NCBI GenBank assembly: GCA_028284235.1
Contig: JANQSC010000013.1
Span: 1 to 64,000 of the forward strand
Direction of reading: 5' to 3'
Origin: Opitutaceae bacterium
Lineage (GTDB): Bacteria; Verrucomicrobiota; Verrucomicrobiia; Opitutales; Opitutaceae
Length of the DNA: 64,000 bases
The notes under the pieces were generated by a model that was not told the origin of the DNA, ran no database searches, and saw only the letters and a list, made by a program, of their open reading frames with translations. Both the position numbers and the translations under genes were made by a program. This document shows positions 36,269 through 46,424 of the stretch, piece by piece. Position 1 is the stretch's first letter. The number at the start of each line of letters is the position of its first letter.

Positions 36269-36907
36269 CTACAAACATTCCCGCAACCGACTATCCACAA
36301 AGTCCTTTTGCGACTGAAGCGATTCCCAGTCGTCCACATCCACGCGCTCTTCCAAGAGCGAGTAAGTCGCGCCTAACGCCTGTATCCGCTCAATGGATTC
36401 GGAAAATACACGATTCGATCCCCAAGAGATATTGTCGAAAACTGCATCAAACCGTCGCGACAGACCCAGCAAGTAATAACCCCCATCCGCGCTCGGCCCC
36501 AACACGACATCAACCGCGCTCAAAGCCCGTTCCGCCTCACGCAAAGCGGTTTCATCCAGGGAAACACAGTCCGCCCCAACGAAAAAGACCGTTTCGCATT
36601 CATCCAACTCAAACGCGTCCCGAGCCGCCCGAGCCATTCGCTCACCCAAGTCTCCCCCTCCCTGAGCCTTCCAATTCGGACGACCGCCCAGCCAGCGGAC
36701 CATCTCCGCCTCCGCGCTGTTAGGCGTAAACCGGCCTTCGACTTCCCACTCTCTCGGCAATGCGTCCAACTGCCGTCGCCCCATCCACCGATACAGCGCC
36801 AACGCCGATTCGTCCCCGATCGCCCCGGCCAAGCGCGATTTCACGCGCCCGAGTTCGGGCGATCGGTACATGAGTATCGCCCTAGTAGGAACGGACATAA
36901 AAGCCAT
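36269..36907 (-). CDS. TIGR04282/DUF2064 family glycosyltransferase-like protein
   Basis: A 212-residue protein of the DUF2064 family (TIGR04282 arsenosugar-type or generic GT-A-like transferase). Family blocks are YRSPELGRVKSRLAGAIGDE at the N-terminus, GGDLGERMARAARDAF, VFFVGADCVSLDETAL, VVLGPSADGGYYLLGL, and DNISWGSNRVF. These resemble nucleotidyl/sugar transferase sites with a metal-binding Asp. Its first 26 bases overlap the end of the upstream membrane glycosyltransferase gene, so the two probably form an operon. The substrate is unknown. Confidence 0.87.
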   Translation of the reverse strand: MAFMSVPTRAILMYRSPELGRVKSRLAGAIGDESALALYRWMGRRQLDALPREWEVEGRFTPNSAEAEMVRWLGGRPNWKAQGGGDLGERMARAARDAFELDECETVFFVGADCVSLDETALREAERALSAVDVVLGPSADGGYYLLGLSRRFDAVFDNISWGSNRVFSESIERIQALGATYSLLEERVDVDDWESLQSQKDFVDSRLRECL

Positions 36908-38276
36908 CGCTTTTCGACCGGCAAACCACCGCGTACCAGATCAGCCCGATCAAGAGCGGAATCCAAAGCCCCGCGCTTTGCCAAGCGCTCAAGGCCACCA
37001 CTTCACCCGGCGAAAGAAACGAGAAATAGTAAACGAATCCCGCAATCGAGATCAGTCGGAAACCCAAATGGCCCACGCCCACCGCGAAAGGCGCCATCCA
37101 CAAAAACTGCCACGGGAAAACCGCCACGCTCAACACCAGCAATGTACCCATATAAAGATTACCGAAACGCTCCATGGTCTCATTGCGGAACATGAATGCG
37201 AGCGACACGATCGCAATTGCCCAATAGAACACATCCGGCCCCAATTCGATACCTATGCGTCCCAACGTCCCTGGAACCAGAGAAAGCGCGTCCACAGGTA
37301 AGTTCAAGTATCTCGGAAGCCCGCTCCACAAATCGGTGCCAAGCGCATAAGCGCCCCAGCCATTGAATACCGCCAGCGGGATTAAGCCCACAAACAAGAT
37401 CGCCACGCCCGTCTTGATACCCGACTTGCTCAGCACTTGCCAAAACATCCAGATTAGAATCGGCAGAAAAACCAAATTCATCGCCGCAGCCAGACCCATC
37501 AAAAGAGCCGCGAAACTCACCATCTGACCCGGACCGCCGCTCAAGCCACCATTGGTGCTGATCACCACCGCGCCGCCCTTCCGGTCCACCCAGGCGTCCC
37601 AAATCAAAAATCCGCCCAAGGCCGGCAAAAGCAACAAACTTTCCATATGCCCCTCGCCCGCGACGCTGTACGCCACCAGAGGATTCCAGCAATACAACGC
37701 CGCCCGACGCGGGCCAAAACGCATTGCCAGAATCACGCATATCAAAATATCCAATACAACGAACAGAAACTTGATCGTCCACACATTGAAATTCATCGCG
37801 TAGAAAAGCCGGAAGATCGCCAAGCTCAACGGAGTCTGGCTCGACGTCGCGCTCTTCTCACGAATCCGCTCCCAGCTCCCGTTCCGAAGCACCGCAAACT
37901 CCTCAGCGTCCGGCGCTTTCTCGTACGGATTGAAATTCGCGTCCAGAATCTCCCCTTCCCACATCTTGCGCGTCAAGTCCTCGGATCCCGGCAAAGGTAA
38001 AAACAACAGCCGGGCAACCACCGCCACCGCGATCATGACCCACATCCAGCGCCGCCCGTTGAATCCGCTCAAAAAGAAGCCACACGAGGCGATCAGCGCT
38101 CCTATCAGAAACGCGGGCGTGTCGCCCTCAAAACTCGGCACGCCTGCAGTGGCCATCTGATAACAGCCCAAGAGAAAGAGAAACGCGGAAAACCCGAAAA
38201 GAAGGATGGCTCGCTTGCTCGGACGATAGAAAACCGAGCTGGAAGAGTTTTCATAATATGCGAGCGACCGTCTCAT
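36882..38276 (-). CDS. Polytopic membrane protein, GT-C mannosyltransferase-like
   Basis: A 464-residue inner-membrane protein with about ten hydrophobic segments. A large loop after the third or fourth helix contains PGSEDLTRKMWEGEILDANF and NPYEKAPDAEE, the acidic and NPY elements of GT-C glycosyltransferases of the mannosyltransferase type. AYSVAGEGHMESLLLLPAL further on also fits that family. It would transfer a sugar from a polyprenyl phosphate carrier on the periplasmic side. It overlaps the TIGR04282 gene, suggesting joint work on one glycan. The acceptor is unknown. Confidence 0.72.
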   Translation of the reverse strand: MRRSLAYYENSSSSVFYRPSKRAILLFGFSAFLFLLGCYQMATAGVPSFEGDTPAFLIGALIASCGFFLSGFNGRRWMWVMIAVAVVARLLFLPLPGSEDLTRKMWEGEILDANFNPYEKAPDAEEFAVLRNGSWERIREKSATSSQTPLSLAIFRLFYAMNFNVWTIKFLFVVLDILICVILAMRFGPRRAALYCWNPLVAYSVAGEGHMESLLLLPALGGFLIWDAWVDRKGGAVVISTNGGLSGGPGQMVSFAALLMGLAAAMNLVFLPILIWMFWQVLSKSGIKTGVAILFVGLIPLAVFNGWGAYALGTDLWSGLPRYLNLPVDALSLVPGTLGRIGIELGPDVFYWAIAIVSLAFMFRNETMERFGNLYMGTLLVLSVAVFPWQFLWMAPFAVGVGHLGFRLISIAGFVYYFSFLSPGEVVALSAWQSAGLWIPLLIGLIWYAVVCRSKSDGFYVRSY

Positions 38277-38625
38277 TTACATCAATACCGTCAAATACCT
38301 GTCTCTAAAAGACTTACGAGCCTATCCAATCTGCTTTGAGAAACCGGAGCAAACGAGAAAAAAACAAAAAACGCAAACCTTTGAAACCCCGCCGCCTCCA
38401 TCAGAAAGCAAGCCCAATACCTCCCCTCTCAATTCCTCGCAGCCAACGAAACGAGCGACAAACTCCAACTCGTTGCAGGCCAGCGTGATAGAAGCCGCAC
38501 TCTCTCGTCCAAAACCGAAACTGCCGACTAATTCAGCACACCCTGACACTCGCTCCGCCCGCCCGGAAACTATTCACAATCCAAATTAGCTTGAACGGCC
38601 CGCCGATGAGTCTGTCTCTAGATCC
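38277..38625. other. Divergent intergenic region
   Basis: About 350 bases between two divergent genes, so promoters for both are expected. The middle contains an A-rich run around 38350-38372. I see no recognisable operator or RNA structure, and the open frames here look like shadows. Confidence 0.45.
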
Positions 38626-40860
38626 ATGACGAACCCCCGATTCCGGACCGTTCTCGCCATCGCCGCCGGCGTGTGCCTCCCTCTCGCGCACGCCGCAGAG
38701 CCCGCAACGACCGACGCGAAAGCTAACCGGCTCGCCAACGAACAGTCCCCCTACCTCATCCAGCACGCCTACAATCCAGTCGACTGGTACCCCTGGGGCG
38801 ACGAGGCGTTCGAGAAAGCGAAAGCGGAAGGAAAAATCGTCCTCCTCTCCGTCGGCTACTCCACCTGCCACTGGTGCCACGTCATGAACCGCGAGTCCTT
38901 CTCCGACCCCGACATCGCCGCCTATCTCAACGAACACTTCGTCTGCATAAAAGTCGACCGCGAAGAACGCCCCGACGTCGACTCCGTCTACATGAACTTC
39001 GTCCAGCAACTCACCGGCAGCGGCGGCTGGCCCCTCAACGTCTGGCTCACCCCGGAACGAAAACCCTTCTTCGGCGGAACCTATTTCCCGCCCGACAACC
39101 GACGCGGCCACCGCGGCGCTACCTTTCCCGAACTCCTCGTTCGTATCCAGGAAATGTGGACAAACGACCGCGAAAGCATGATTGAACGCAGCGAGCAAAT
39201 CGTCGCCGCCCTCAACGACGCCGCCACGCAAAACGCGAGCGACGGCGAATTCGACCTCGGGACCCACCTCATTGCCGACGCCGTCGCCGCCTTCCAAGAA
39301 GCCTTCAACGAACGTACCGGCGCCTTCGGAACCGGACCCAACTTCCCAAGCGCCGCCAACCTCTCCTTCCTCCTGAAATCCAGCGTCGTCAAAGAACTGC
39401 CCAAAGCGCAAAGAGACGAAGCCCGGCGCATCGCCCTCACCTCCCTCGACGCCATCGCCGCCGGCGGCATCCACGACCACATCGGCGGCGGGTTCCACCG
39501 CTACACCGTCGACGGCGAATGGAAGCTCCCCCACTTCGAGAAAATGCTCTACGATCAAGCCACTTTGATCACCGCCTACACCCACGCCTGGCAGGCCACC
39601 AAAAACGACGCCTATCGGTCGATCGTCGATTCCGCGGTACAGTACCTCCTGCGGGACATGCGACTCCCGCAAGGTGGATTCTACAGCGCCGAAGACGCCG
39701 AAAGCTACGAAAGCGCCGACGCTGAAGAAAAGCGCGAAGGCGCCTTCTACGTTTGGAGCGATGATGAACTGGCAAAGGCTCTCGGAGACGACTCCCTCGT
39801 GGCGATCGCCCGATCCTACTACTCCTTCCAGGAAAACGGGAACGCCCCGCACGGACCCTTCAGCATCGAACAACTCAAAGGCTACAATACACTCCGTATC
39901 GAAAAAACGATGACGGACGTCGGCCAAGAGCTCGACCGCCCCGAATCCGAGATCGAATCGAAACTGGCCCAAATCAACGCCGCGCTGTTCGACGCCCGCA
40001 AAAATCGCCCCCGTCCCCACCTCGACGATAAAATCATCACCGCCTGGAACGGCCTCGCCATCTCCGCCCTCGCCCTGGCAGGACAGACCTTCAGTAACCC
40101 GCGCTACATCGAAGCCGCCGCCCAAGCCGCCCGGTTTATCGAGAAAAATCTCTATCATCCCGAAAGCCGAAGCCTCGTCCGACTCTACCGCAATTCACCC
40201 TCCACCGTCGCCGCCTTCACCGACGACTACGCCTACCTCATCCAAGGACTGCTCGACCTCTACGAAGCCGACGCCCAGCCGCATTGGCTCCAGTGGGCCA
40301 ACGACCTTCAAACGGCGCAAATCGACCTGTTCTACGATGACGCCCAAGGCGGCTTCTTCAGTTTCAAAGCCAGCGACGACATCGTCTTCGCTCAACCCAA
40401 AGACAATTTCGACGGAGCCATCCCCAGCGCCAATTCCGTCAGCGCCAAGAACCTCGCTCGACTCGGCCAGTACTTCGACAACGAGGACTTTTCTGAAAAA
40501 GCCCTCCAGTCCGTGCGTCTGTTCACCGCTGCCACGAAAGACGCCCCTATGCGAATGCCTGCCCTGCTCGACGCCGCCCTATTTGTCATCAAAAAGCCGA
40601 TACAAATTGTCATCGCCGACCAGCCCGACAAGGAATCGCTCGCGCCCATCGTCGCCACCACTCTCCTACCCAACCGACTCATTCTCCACGCGAACGCAGG
40701 CCCCAGCCAAGAATTCCTCGGCAAACACCTCGAGTTCATCCGTTCCGCTCGACCGATCGACGGCGCGTCTACCGCCTACGTGTGCGAAAACTTCGTCTGC
40801 CAACTCCCAGCCCGTTCCCCCGACGCCCTCGCCGCCCAACTAAACGGCCTCGTCGAGTAG
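38626..40860 (+). CDS. Thioredoxin-domain protein, DUF255 / YyaL type
   Basis: A 744-residue protein of the DUF255 family (bacterial YyaL, human SPATA20). The N-terminus has a likely signal peptide ([17 protein letters not shown]), unusual because many members are cytoplasmic. Next comes the family block [39 protein letters not shown], and the redox motif [14 protein letters not shown] (CxxC) at about residues 83-90. [19 protein letters not shown] and GGTYFPPD follow. The C-terminal two thirds form an alpha/alpha barrel like N-acylglucosamine epimerases ([20 protein letters not shown]). The activity is not established. Confidence 0.88.
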   Translation: MTNPRFRTVLAIAAGVCLPLAHAAEPATTDAKANRLANEQSPYLIQHAYNPVDWYPWGDEAFEKAKAEGKIVLLSVGYSTCHWCHVMNRESFSDPDIAAYLNEHFVCIKVDREERPDVDSVYMNFVQQLTGSGGWPLNVWLTPERKPFFGGTYFPPDNRRGHRGATFPELLVRIQEMWTNDRESMIERSEQIVAALNDAATQNASDGEFDLGTHLIADAVAAFQEAFNERTGAFGTGPNFPSAANLSFLLKSSVVKELPKAQRDEARRIALTSLDAIAAGGIHDHIGGGFHRYTVDGEWKLPHFEKMLYDQATLITAYTHAWQATKNDAYRSIVDSAVQYLLRDMRLPQGGFYSAEDAESYESADAEEKREGAFYVWSDDELAKALGDDSLVAIARSYYSFQENGNAPHGPFSIEQLKGYNTLRIEKTMTDVGQELDRPESEIESKLAQINAALFDARKNRPRPHLDDKIITAWNGLAISALALAGQTFSNPRYIEAAAQAARFIEKNLYHPESRSLVRLYRNSPSTVAAFTDDYAYLIQGLLDLYEADAQPHWLQWANDLQTAQIDLFYDDAQGGFFSFKASDDIVFAQPKDNFDGAIPSANSVSAKNLARLGQYFDNEDFSEKALQSVRLFTAATKDAPMRMPALLDAALFVIKKPIQIVIADQPDKESLAPIVATTLLPNRLILHANAGPSQEFLGKHLEFIRSARPIDGASTAYVCENFVCQLPARSPDALAAQLNGLVE

Positions 40861-40869
40861 GACCTCTAA

Positions 40870-40944
40870 CGTAGGGCCTTCGCTCGCGAAGCGCCGCGTA
40901 GTTTGAATTCCCATCCGCGACATAGCGCCTGCGCCAATTCTACG
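40870..40944. repeat. GTAGGGC...TAC palindromic repeat, copy 3
   Basis: A 75-base element starting CGTAGGGCCTTCGCTCGCGA, with the same 5' arm as the copy at 31984. The 3' end (GCGCCAATTCTACG) has diverged from the palindrome. It lies nine bases after the DUF255 gene. A separate perfect 7 bp hairpin (AATACCC-GTA-GGGTATT) lies at 41035-41051 in the same gap. Confidence 0.7.
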
Positions 40945-41126
40945 TCTTAGACACACATTGGAGACGATCCATCGATTCGCTTTCGAGCCATTGAAGCTAT
41001 ATTCGAGAATCAGAGTTCAGATTGCGATGGGAGGAATACCCGTAGGGTATTGCGACGTGAGCAAATGAACTATGAACTCGAATAGAACGAAAGGGCGAAG
41101 AAATGGAATTGATGGACCGTCTCCAC

Positions 41127-41549
41127 CTAATTATCCATCCGGTTGCGCCCGCGCTTCTTCACCGCCCGAGCCACGGTAAGCGGAATGCTCTCCTGCAAAA
41201 CGCCGTCGACGAACAACGCGATCTCGTGCTCCCCGAACTCGTCGATCTTCAACTGATTCACATTCAGGACCATATTCGCCGCGACCGTTTTTCGATTCGC
41301 CGGCGCCTTCACCGCGAATCCGGCCTTCATCTCGGGAATCAGGAGAACGCCTTTGCTGTTGCGAATACAGATAGTGAGCTCATGTGTCCCCGTCTCGTCC
41401 GACCGGAACCGCATGCGCGTCACGATCGAGCAACGGTCGCGCACAACCGGCGTTTTCGGGGCCGCCATGCCCTCGAACACGCCCAGAATGTTCAAACGGC
41501 CCTGGTAGTCAGTCGCCGCGTCGCAAATCGCCAGCACCTCGACCTTCAT
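41127..41549 (-). CDS. Conserved hypothetical protein (DUF6941-like)
   Basis: A 140-residue soluble protein. It resembles small proteins with the pattern ICDAATDYQGRLNILGVF at the N-terminus, CSIVTRMRFRSDETGTHEL, and FGEHEIALFVDGVLQESIPL, which are grouped as DUF6941. The name is from memory and is uncertain. The sequence predicts a beta-sandwich with a basic tail (KKRGRNRMDN). Its start overlaps the upstream gene's stop by four bases (ATGA), so the two are coupled. No function is claimed. Confidence 0.72.
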   Translation of the reverse strand: MKVEVLAICDAATDYQGRLNILGVFEGMAAPKTPVVRDRCSIVTRMRFRSDETGTHELTICIRNSKGVLLIPEMKAGFAVKAPANRKTVAANMVLNVNQLKIDEFGEHEIALFVDGVLQESIPLTVARAVKKRGRNRMDN

Positions 41550-42139
41550 CGCAACGCCAACGGCGTATCCAGAATCTCCTTCAGGACGATCGCCCGGCGC
41601 AGCTCCGCCTTGTTCGTCAAGCCTCTCAGCAAGTGGTCGCGCTGGGCGTGTTCCAACTCCGCCTGCCTGCGGCTGCTTACCGGTCGACGGTAAGCGGAAT
41701 TCGTATCCGCCGGACGCATCGCGGCAATCGCCTCGGCCTTGCGCAACTGCTCCTCGATCTGCTTGCGCTGCTCTTCGAACGGATCCACCGGTGGCGCCTT
41801 CGGCGCCTCGTAAACCGGTTTCGGTTCGGGAGCTGCCGGCTCGACAAACTCGCGAAACGTTCGCTCCAAATCGGGGAAGTACGATGCTTCCTCCTCCTCG
41901 CGGGTTTCAAACGGAGAAGGCCGTTCCGGCTGCTGGGGCGGCGCGTTGCCGCGCTGCTGGCGCTCGAGGATCTTGCGCCGAATCTCCTCCTGAACCTGGC
42001 GGGCCCGCTCCTCCGCTTGCGGATCCGCCTTTTCGGCCTTCTTTTGCGCCTTCTTGGCTCGACTCGTGCCCAGAAAGTAAAGCAGGGCGATGACGAACGG
42101 AACGAGGTTCTCGAGATTGTCTAGAAACCAATAGTCCAT
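41546..42139 (-). CDS. Membrane-anchored coiled-coil hypothetical protein
   Basis: A 197-residue protein with one N-terminal membrane segment (ENLVPFVIALLYFLG, about residues 10-25) and a long charged tail. The tail holds a Lys/Glu/Gln-rich coiled coil (PQAEERARQVQEEIRRKILE), a Pro-rich linker, and another helix (DPFEEQRKQIEEQLRKAEAI). The last 40 residues (RDHLLRGLTNKAELRRAIVL, EILDTPLALR) look like a short conserved motif. It precedes and overlaps the DUF6941-like gene and follows floA by 26 bases, so all may belong to the nfeD-floA operon. Function unknown. Confidence 0.7.
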   Translation of the reverse strand: MDYWFLDNLENLVPFVIALLYFLGTSRAKKAQKKAEKADPQAEERARQVQEEIRRKILERQQRGNAPPQQPERPSPFETREEEEASYFPDLERTFREFVEPAAPEPKPVYEAPKAPPVDPFEEQRKQIEEQLRKAEAIAAMRPADTNSAYRRPVSSRRQAELEHAQRDHLLRGLTNKAELRRAIVLKEILDTPLALR

Positions 42140-42165
42140 CGCGAATAGTCGACGATTCTAATCGC

Positions 42166-43236
42166 CTACTCCTTGCGGAAGTCCCCGTCCTCCTGAATCG
42201 GATCAGCGATCGAATCGCGCATGCGCGTATCCGAATCGATATTCTTCATCTTGTAGTAGTCCATAATCCCGAGATTGCCGCTTCGGAATGCCTCCGCCAT
42301 CGCGAGAGGCACCTGGGCTTCCGCCTCCACGACCTTGGCCCGCATCTCCTCGACCCGCGCCTTCATTTCCTGCTCCTCGGCGACCGCGGCCGCGCGACGA
42401 ATTTCCGCCTGCGCTTGGGCCATATTCTTGTTCGCCTCCGCCTGCGCCTCTTGCAGCGACGCGCCAACATTGGCTCCGACGTCCACATCGGCGATGTCGA
42501 TCGAGAGAATTTCAAACGCCGTGCCCACGTCCAAGCCGCGCTCGAGCACGACCTTCGAAATCGAATCGGGCGACTCCAAGACGACCTTGTACGAGTCCGC
42601 CGAGCCGATAGTCGTAACGATGCCTTCGCCCACGCGAGCGATGATCGTCTCCTCCTTCGCGCCCCCGACGAAGCGCTCCAAATTGGTCCGCACGGTCACG
42701 CGCGCTTTCGCCTTCACCTGTATCCCGTCCTTGGCGACACCGTCGATCGACTTCTTCGCTCCGTCCTGACTCGGGCAGTCGATCACCTTCGGGTCGACCG
42801 ACGTCCGGACCGCTTCCACGACGGATTTTCCTGAACCCTTCGTCGCCAGGTCAATGGCGCAGGCCTGAGACCAGTCCAAGCTGATGCCCGCTTTCATGGC
42901 AGCGATAATCGCTTGCACCGTCGGGATTAAATTTCCGCCCGCAAGGAAATGGGCTTCCAAGTCGTCCGTCGACAAGTTGACGCCCGCCTTGACCGCCGTG
43001 ATCCGAGCGTCTACGACCAAACCGTAGGGAACGCCTCGAAGACGCATAGCGATGATGTTCAGGAATCCGACCGGGGCCTTCGCCAGCATCGCTTTCAACC
43101 ACGTGTTGAAAAACGAGACCACCACGAAGCCGATCACCAGCACAAACAGGATGCCGACCACGGTGATGATGAGCGGAAAGTTGTCGAGAAAAGCCAGTGT
43201 ATTGGGCGATAATAGTTTCATTGAATTAATGTGCAT
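42166..43236 (-). CDS. floA: Flotillin-like protein FloA
   Basis: Bacterial flotillin analogue of the YqfA/FloA family, a membrane scaffold that organises functional microdomains. It is 356 residues. One N-terminal membrane-inserted hairpin is seen ([20 protein letters not shown]). The conserved block [20 protein letters not shown] follows, then the PHB-like domain ([20 protein letters not shown]-type sequence near 190-210) and an Ala/Glu-rich coiled coil ([20 protein letters not shown]). The ATG at 43236 shares its A with the stop codon of nfeD (TAATG), which supports this start over the Met five codons later. NfeD proteins upstream are the known partners. Confidence 0.93.
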   Translation of the reverse strand: MHINSMKLLSPNTLAFLDNFPLIITVVGILFVLVIGFVVVSFFNTWLKAMLAKAPVGFLNIIAMRLRGVPYGLVVDARITAVKAGVNLSTDDLEAHFLAGGNLIPTVQAIIAAMKAGISLDWSQACAIDLATKGSGKSVVEAVRTSVDPKVIDCPSQDGAKKSIDGVAKDGIQVKAKARVTVRTNLERFVGGAKEETIIARVGEGIVTTIGSADSYKVVLESPDSISKVVLERGLDVGTAFEILSIDIADVDVGANVGASLQEAQAEANKNMAQAQAEIRRAAAVAEEQEMKARVEEMRAKVVEAEAQVPLAMAEAFRSGNLGIMDYYKMKNIDSDTRMRDSIADPIQEDGDFRKE

Positions 43237-43700
43237 TATATTTTGGATACGATTATTCTAAAATTGTCTCGGCCCGTCACTTTGACGCGCTCGTGCTTGT
43301 CGATAAATCCCGATCTCGAAGTAGCTTCGAATTTCGTCCCGTTCACCAAAACGAAACCCGTCGGTCCTAGGGCCGTGGCGGTCTCGCCGATTTGACCCAC
43401 CGCGCTGTCGTCCGCCTTTGAATACGTCGTTTTGCCCTCGATCGACTCGTCCATGAACATCCCTTTTCCAAAGCGCGTCTTGGGCAGAATCTTGAACTCA
43501 ATATAGAGCGCCGCAATAAGAAGCAGCAAAGCGACCGCGCTCCCAATCACCGCCCCGCTGATTCCGAATTCCGAATAGGCGGCGACAATCCCGCCCACGA
43601 TCAGACCGCCTCCGAGCAGCCCGACGATCCCTCCGGGAAGAATCACTTCGGCGGCGATAAGGAACGTTCCCGCAATGAACAATAGCAAAACCAGGGTCAT
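43236..43700 (-). CDS. NfeD-like protein, short form
   Basis: A 154-residue NfeD family protein. Two to three membrane helices ([22 protein letters not shown] in part, and [19 protein letters not shown]) precede a C-terminal OB-fold domain with [19 protein letters not shown] and [17 protein letters not shown], the usual NfeD ending. It is coupled to both neighbours: ATGA overlap with the long NfeD upstream and TAATG with floA downstream. It is thought to assist the flotillin-like protein in membrane organisation. Confidence 0.9.
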   Translation of the reverse strand: MTLVLLLFIAGTFLIAAEVILPGGIVGLLGGGLIVGGIVAAYSEFGISGAVIGSAVALLLLIAALYIEFKILPKTRFGKGMFMDESIEGKTTYSKADDSAVGQIGETATALGPTGFVLVNGTKFEATSRSGFIDKHERVKVTGRDNFRIIVSKI

Positions 43701-45199
43701 CCGCTCTCCTCCTCGACTACATAGCTAAACGTCTCCGCGCGTAATATCCGCACAGGCGTCCCTTTCACAATGGAGCCCACCTCGGCCCGCGCCTCGTAGC
43801 TCTTTCCATCGATTTCAATTTCGCCCGTTGGGAACAAGTCCGTCAGAGCGACACCCGTAGCGCCCGCTCCCGGACGATCCGCCCGCGTCGCGTCGCCGCT
43901 CAAACTCGTGCCTTCAACCGCCTCCGCCAGGACCAGTCGATTCCAAACCATCGACTTGGGAAGGAAACGTAGCAAAGCGAGAAAGAGAACCATGGCGATC
44001 ACGATCCCCAGACCCACATTGACCAGCGGCGTAATAAACAAATCGAAGGAAATATCGAAATCGGGAGTCCCGGCCGGCCAGATATCGGCCATGCTCCACA
44101 GCAAGCCACCCAGCATCATTATCAGGCCTGGCAAGGCCAAGAAAAGCACTCCCGGAAAAAACACGAACTCCACGAATACGAGAATCGCCCCGAGCACGAC
44201 GAAAATCAACCCTTCGTATCCAGAAAGCCCCGCCACGTGGTGGCCGAAGTTCACGATGGCGATCAATGCGATCCCCGCGATTCCGAACACGCCGAATCCC
44301 GGCGTTTTGAATTCGACCAACAAGGCCAAAATGCCCAGGCCCACCAACACCGGGGCCAAGTCCATCAAATAGGCCGCCAAATCAAGCGACCATGTACTGA
44401 CAAAATCGGTACGGGCCACTTCCCGACCGTCAGCCACGGACTCCAGCAGCGCGTCCAAATCGTCGTGTATCCCCGATCCGAGCAGCGGCTGGGGCGGATC
44501 CCCGTACATCTCGTGGGCCCGGCGAGCGTTGAGGTTGAGCAAGTCCCCTTCCTTCGAAAGCGTCACTTCGTCGATGATCAATTCCGTCTCCGGCTCGATC
44601 ATCGCCTGCAGCACATCGCTTCGGTACCGGTAGTCGGAAATGTACGCGTCGAGTTTCGATGTCAGGTAAGCGTTGATCTTTCGTTTCATCGAGTCGTCGA
44701 CATTCTCGCCAGTCCCCGTCACCACTTCCGCGCTGCCCATCGTCGCCCGGGGAGCAAAATAAATGTCCTTCGTAACGGACGCGATAATCGCCCCTGCGGA
44801 AATCGCGTCGCCGCTGATAAAGGTCGCCGTGTCGCCTTCGAATCGGTCGATCGTCTCCAAAATCTCCAAAGTCGCCCCCAGTTCCCCACCCGGCGTATCC
44901 ATGTCGAACACTACAAGTTCCGACCCTTTTTCGATGGCGTCTTTGATCCCCGTGCGAATGCCGAAAAGCGTCGGGCGCCCGATAGCCCCGTCGATCGGGA
45001 TTACGTAGACCGAAAGCGTTTTTTCCGGGTCGATCTCGGCGACCGCTTCTACCGTCGATTCAACCGCCTCCGCAGCCGAAGGCTCGACCTCGACTGGCGA
45101 TTCCTCCGAATCCGCCAAAGAAACCGGTGCCAACAGAAACAGGGCCGACGCCCAAAGAGCTAGAAAACGATGAATCATTAGAAACAAGACACGAATCAT
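43697..45199 (-). CDS. NfeD family protein with ClpP-class serine protease domain
   Basis: The long NfeD (NfeD1b/YqeZ type), about 500 residues: signal peptide (FLALWASALFLLAPVSLADS), an acidic linker, then a membrane-bound ClpP-class protease domain with VIPIDGAIG, LVVFDMDTPGGELGATLEI and the nucleophile loop FISGDAISAGAIIASVTKDI, in which Ser-Ala replaces the classical Ser-Lys dyad arrangement in part. Four or five membrane helices and an NfeD OB domain (GVALTDLFPTGEIEIDGKSY) follow. I take the start at 45199; a Met at 45178 and extension to 45280 are alternatives. It is first in the nfeD-nfeD-floA operon. Confidence 0.9.
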   Translation of the reverse strand: MIRVLFLMIHRFLALWASALFLLAPVSLADSEESPVEVEPSAAEAVESTVEAVAEIDPEKTLSVYVIPIDGAIGRPTLFGIRTGIKDAIEKGSELVVFDMDTPGGELGATLEILETIDRFEGDTATFISGDAISAGAIIASVTKDIYFAPRATMGSAEVVTGTGENVDDSMKRKINAYLTSKLDAYISDYRYRSDVLQAMIEPETELIIDEVTLSKEGDLLNLNARRAHEMYGDPPQPLLGSGIHDDLDALLESVADGREVARTDFVSTWSLDLAAYLMDLAPVLVGLGILALLVEFKTPGFGVFGIAGIALIAIVNFGHHVAGLSGYEGLIFVVLGAILVFVEFVFFPGVLFLALPGLIMMLGGLLWSMADIWPAGTPDFDISFDLFITPLVNVGLGIVIAMVLFLALLRFLPKSMVWNRLVLAEAVEGTSLSGDATRADRPGAGATGVALTDLFPTGEIEIDGKSYEARAEVGSIVKGTPVRILRAETFSYVVEEESG

Positions 45200-45368
45200 G
45201 ACGAAGCGAAAATCAAATTGCAAGGACGACGCATGAGACAAACGACTGATACAACGCGCTTTGTTGCGCCATCGACACACGATTTGCGCCCAGGGTCCAA
45301 AAGTTGACCCGATTGGAGAATTTCCTTTCGCAATCCAGGGCGAGTCGGTATTGATAGACCCTTCTCAA

Positions 45369-46286
45369 ATGGAGGAAATCGATTACCTAGGCTCGAAAAT
45401 CTACCGGTGGCAAGTGGGGCCGTCGGCCTTCCTCGCGTCGCCCGAATCCGGCGCGCGCCTTATGAACTGGAACGTAACCTATCCAGACGGCACCTTTCGC
45501 GACGTCATTCGCTGGCCCGAGCTGTCCAGCCGAGACGAATTCGTTAAAGCCCGCGGCGGCAACCCCATCCTCTTCCCCTTTTCCGCCCGCACTTTTTGCG
45601 AAGGCGAAATCAACTTTTGGAAGGACGTCCAAGGGCAAGTCCGCCCCATGCCCATGCACGGCATCGCGCGGCAAGGAACCTTCGAAATCCTCCGCATGGA
45701 CGACACCGGGTTCGCCGCCCGACTCGTCCCCGACGAGCAAGCCCTCGAAGCCTATCCCTACAACTACGACTTCGACGTCGTCTACCGATTCGACGAGAAG
45801 GCGCTCACCGTTGAACTACGCCTGCGCAACCACGACGAAATCCCCATCCCCTGGTCCGCCGGACACCACTTCTACTTCAACTTGCCCTGGGTCGAAGATA
45901 CCGCCCGCAAGGACTACGAAATCTCCATCCCAGCAACGAAAGCCTGCCGGCACGCCGCCGACGGCTCGCTCTTCGCCCTGGACAACGTCAAGAAAACCGA
46001 CTCGCTCGCCAACCCCGAACTCGTCGACCGTATCCACTACGGCCTAACCCGCTCCACCGTCACCTGCGAGTGCGCCCAAGACGATTCCAAAATCGAAATC
46101 GAGATCGGAGCCGACGGGAAACCCGACGCGGACTACGCCGTAGTGACCTGGACCCAGGCCGACACCTCTCCGTTCTACTGTATCGAACCCTGGATGGGGC
46201 CGCCCAACAGCCCGGAAACCCAAATCGGCCTCCACACCGTCAACCCCGGCCGAGTCGAAGCCTTCTCAGTTACCGTCAAAGTATAG
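45369..46286 (+). CDS. Aldose 1-epimerase family protein
   Basis: A 305-residue sugar mutarotase-like protein. Beta-sandwich strands with family residues are visible: GARLMNWNVTYPDG near residue 28, GGNPILFPFSARTF, PMPMHGIARQGTFEI with the catalytic-type His, and IPWSAGHHFYFNLPW with a second His. The C-terminal ITR-like glutamate is probably in FYCIEPWMGPPNS. It most likely interconverts sugar anomers, possibly of hexose 6-phosphates, as YeaD-type members do. The ATG at 45369 begins the conserved domain; the open frame extends 36 codons further without similarity. Confidence 0.87.
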   Translation: MEEIDYLGSKIYRWQVGPSAFLASPESGARLMNWNVTYPDGTFRDVIRWPELSSRDEFVKARGGNPILFPFSARTFCEGEINFWKDVQGQVRPMPMHGIARQGTFEILRMDDTGFAARLVPDEQALEAYPYNYDFDVVYRFDEKALTVELRLRNHDEIPIPWSAGHHFYFNLPWVEDTARKDYEISIPATKACRHAADGSLFALDNVKKTDSLANPELVDRIHYGLTRSTVTCECAQDDSKIEIEIGADGKPDADYAVVTWTQADTSPFYCIEPWMGPPNSPETQIGLHTVNPGRVEAFSVTVKV

Positions 46287-46424
46287 GTAGGGACGGACCG
46301 CCGGGCCGTCCGCGTCGGTTGAACAAAATTTCTAATCGCGGTCCGTACATAACAGGAAAACCGCTTAACCTACGCGGCTCGCTCGGCGATCGAGCCCTAC
46401 CTGATTCGAACTATCGGACAACCC

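Noticed and set aside
41035-41051. Perfect hairpin AATACCC-GTA-GGGTATT as a terminator
   Set aside because: No T run follows in either direction and it lies about 75 bases from the nearest stop codon, so it is noted only beside the repeat.
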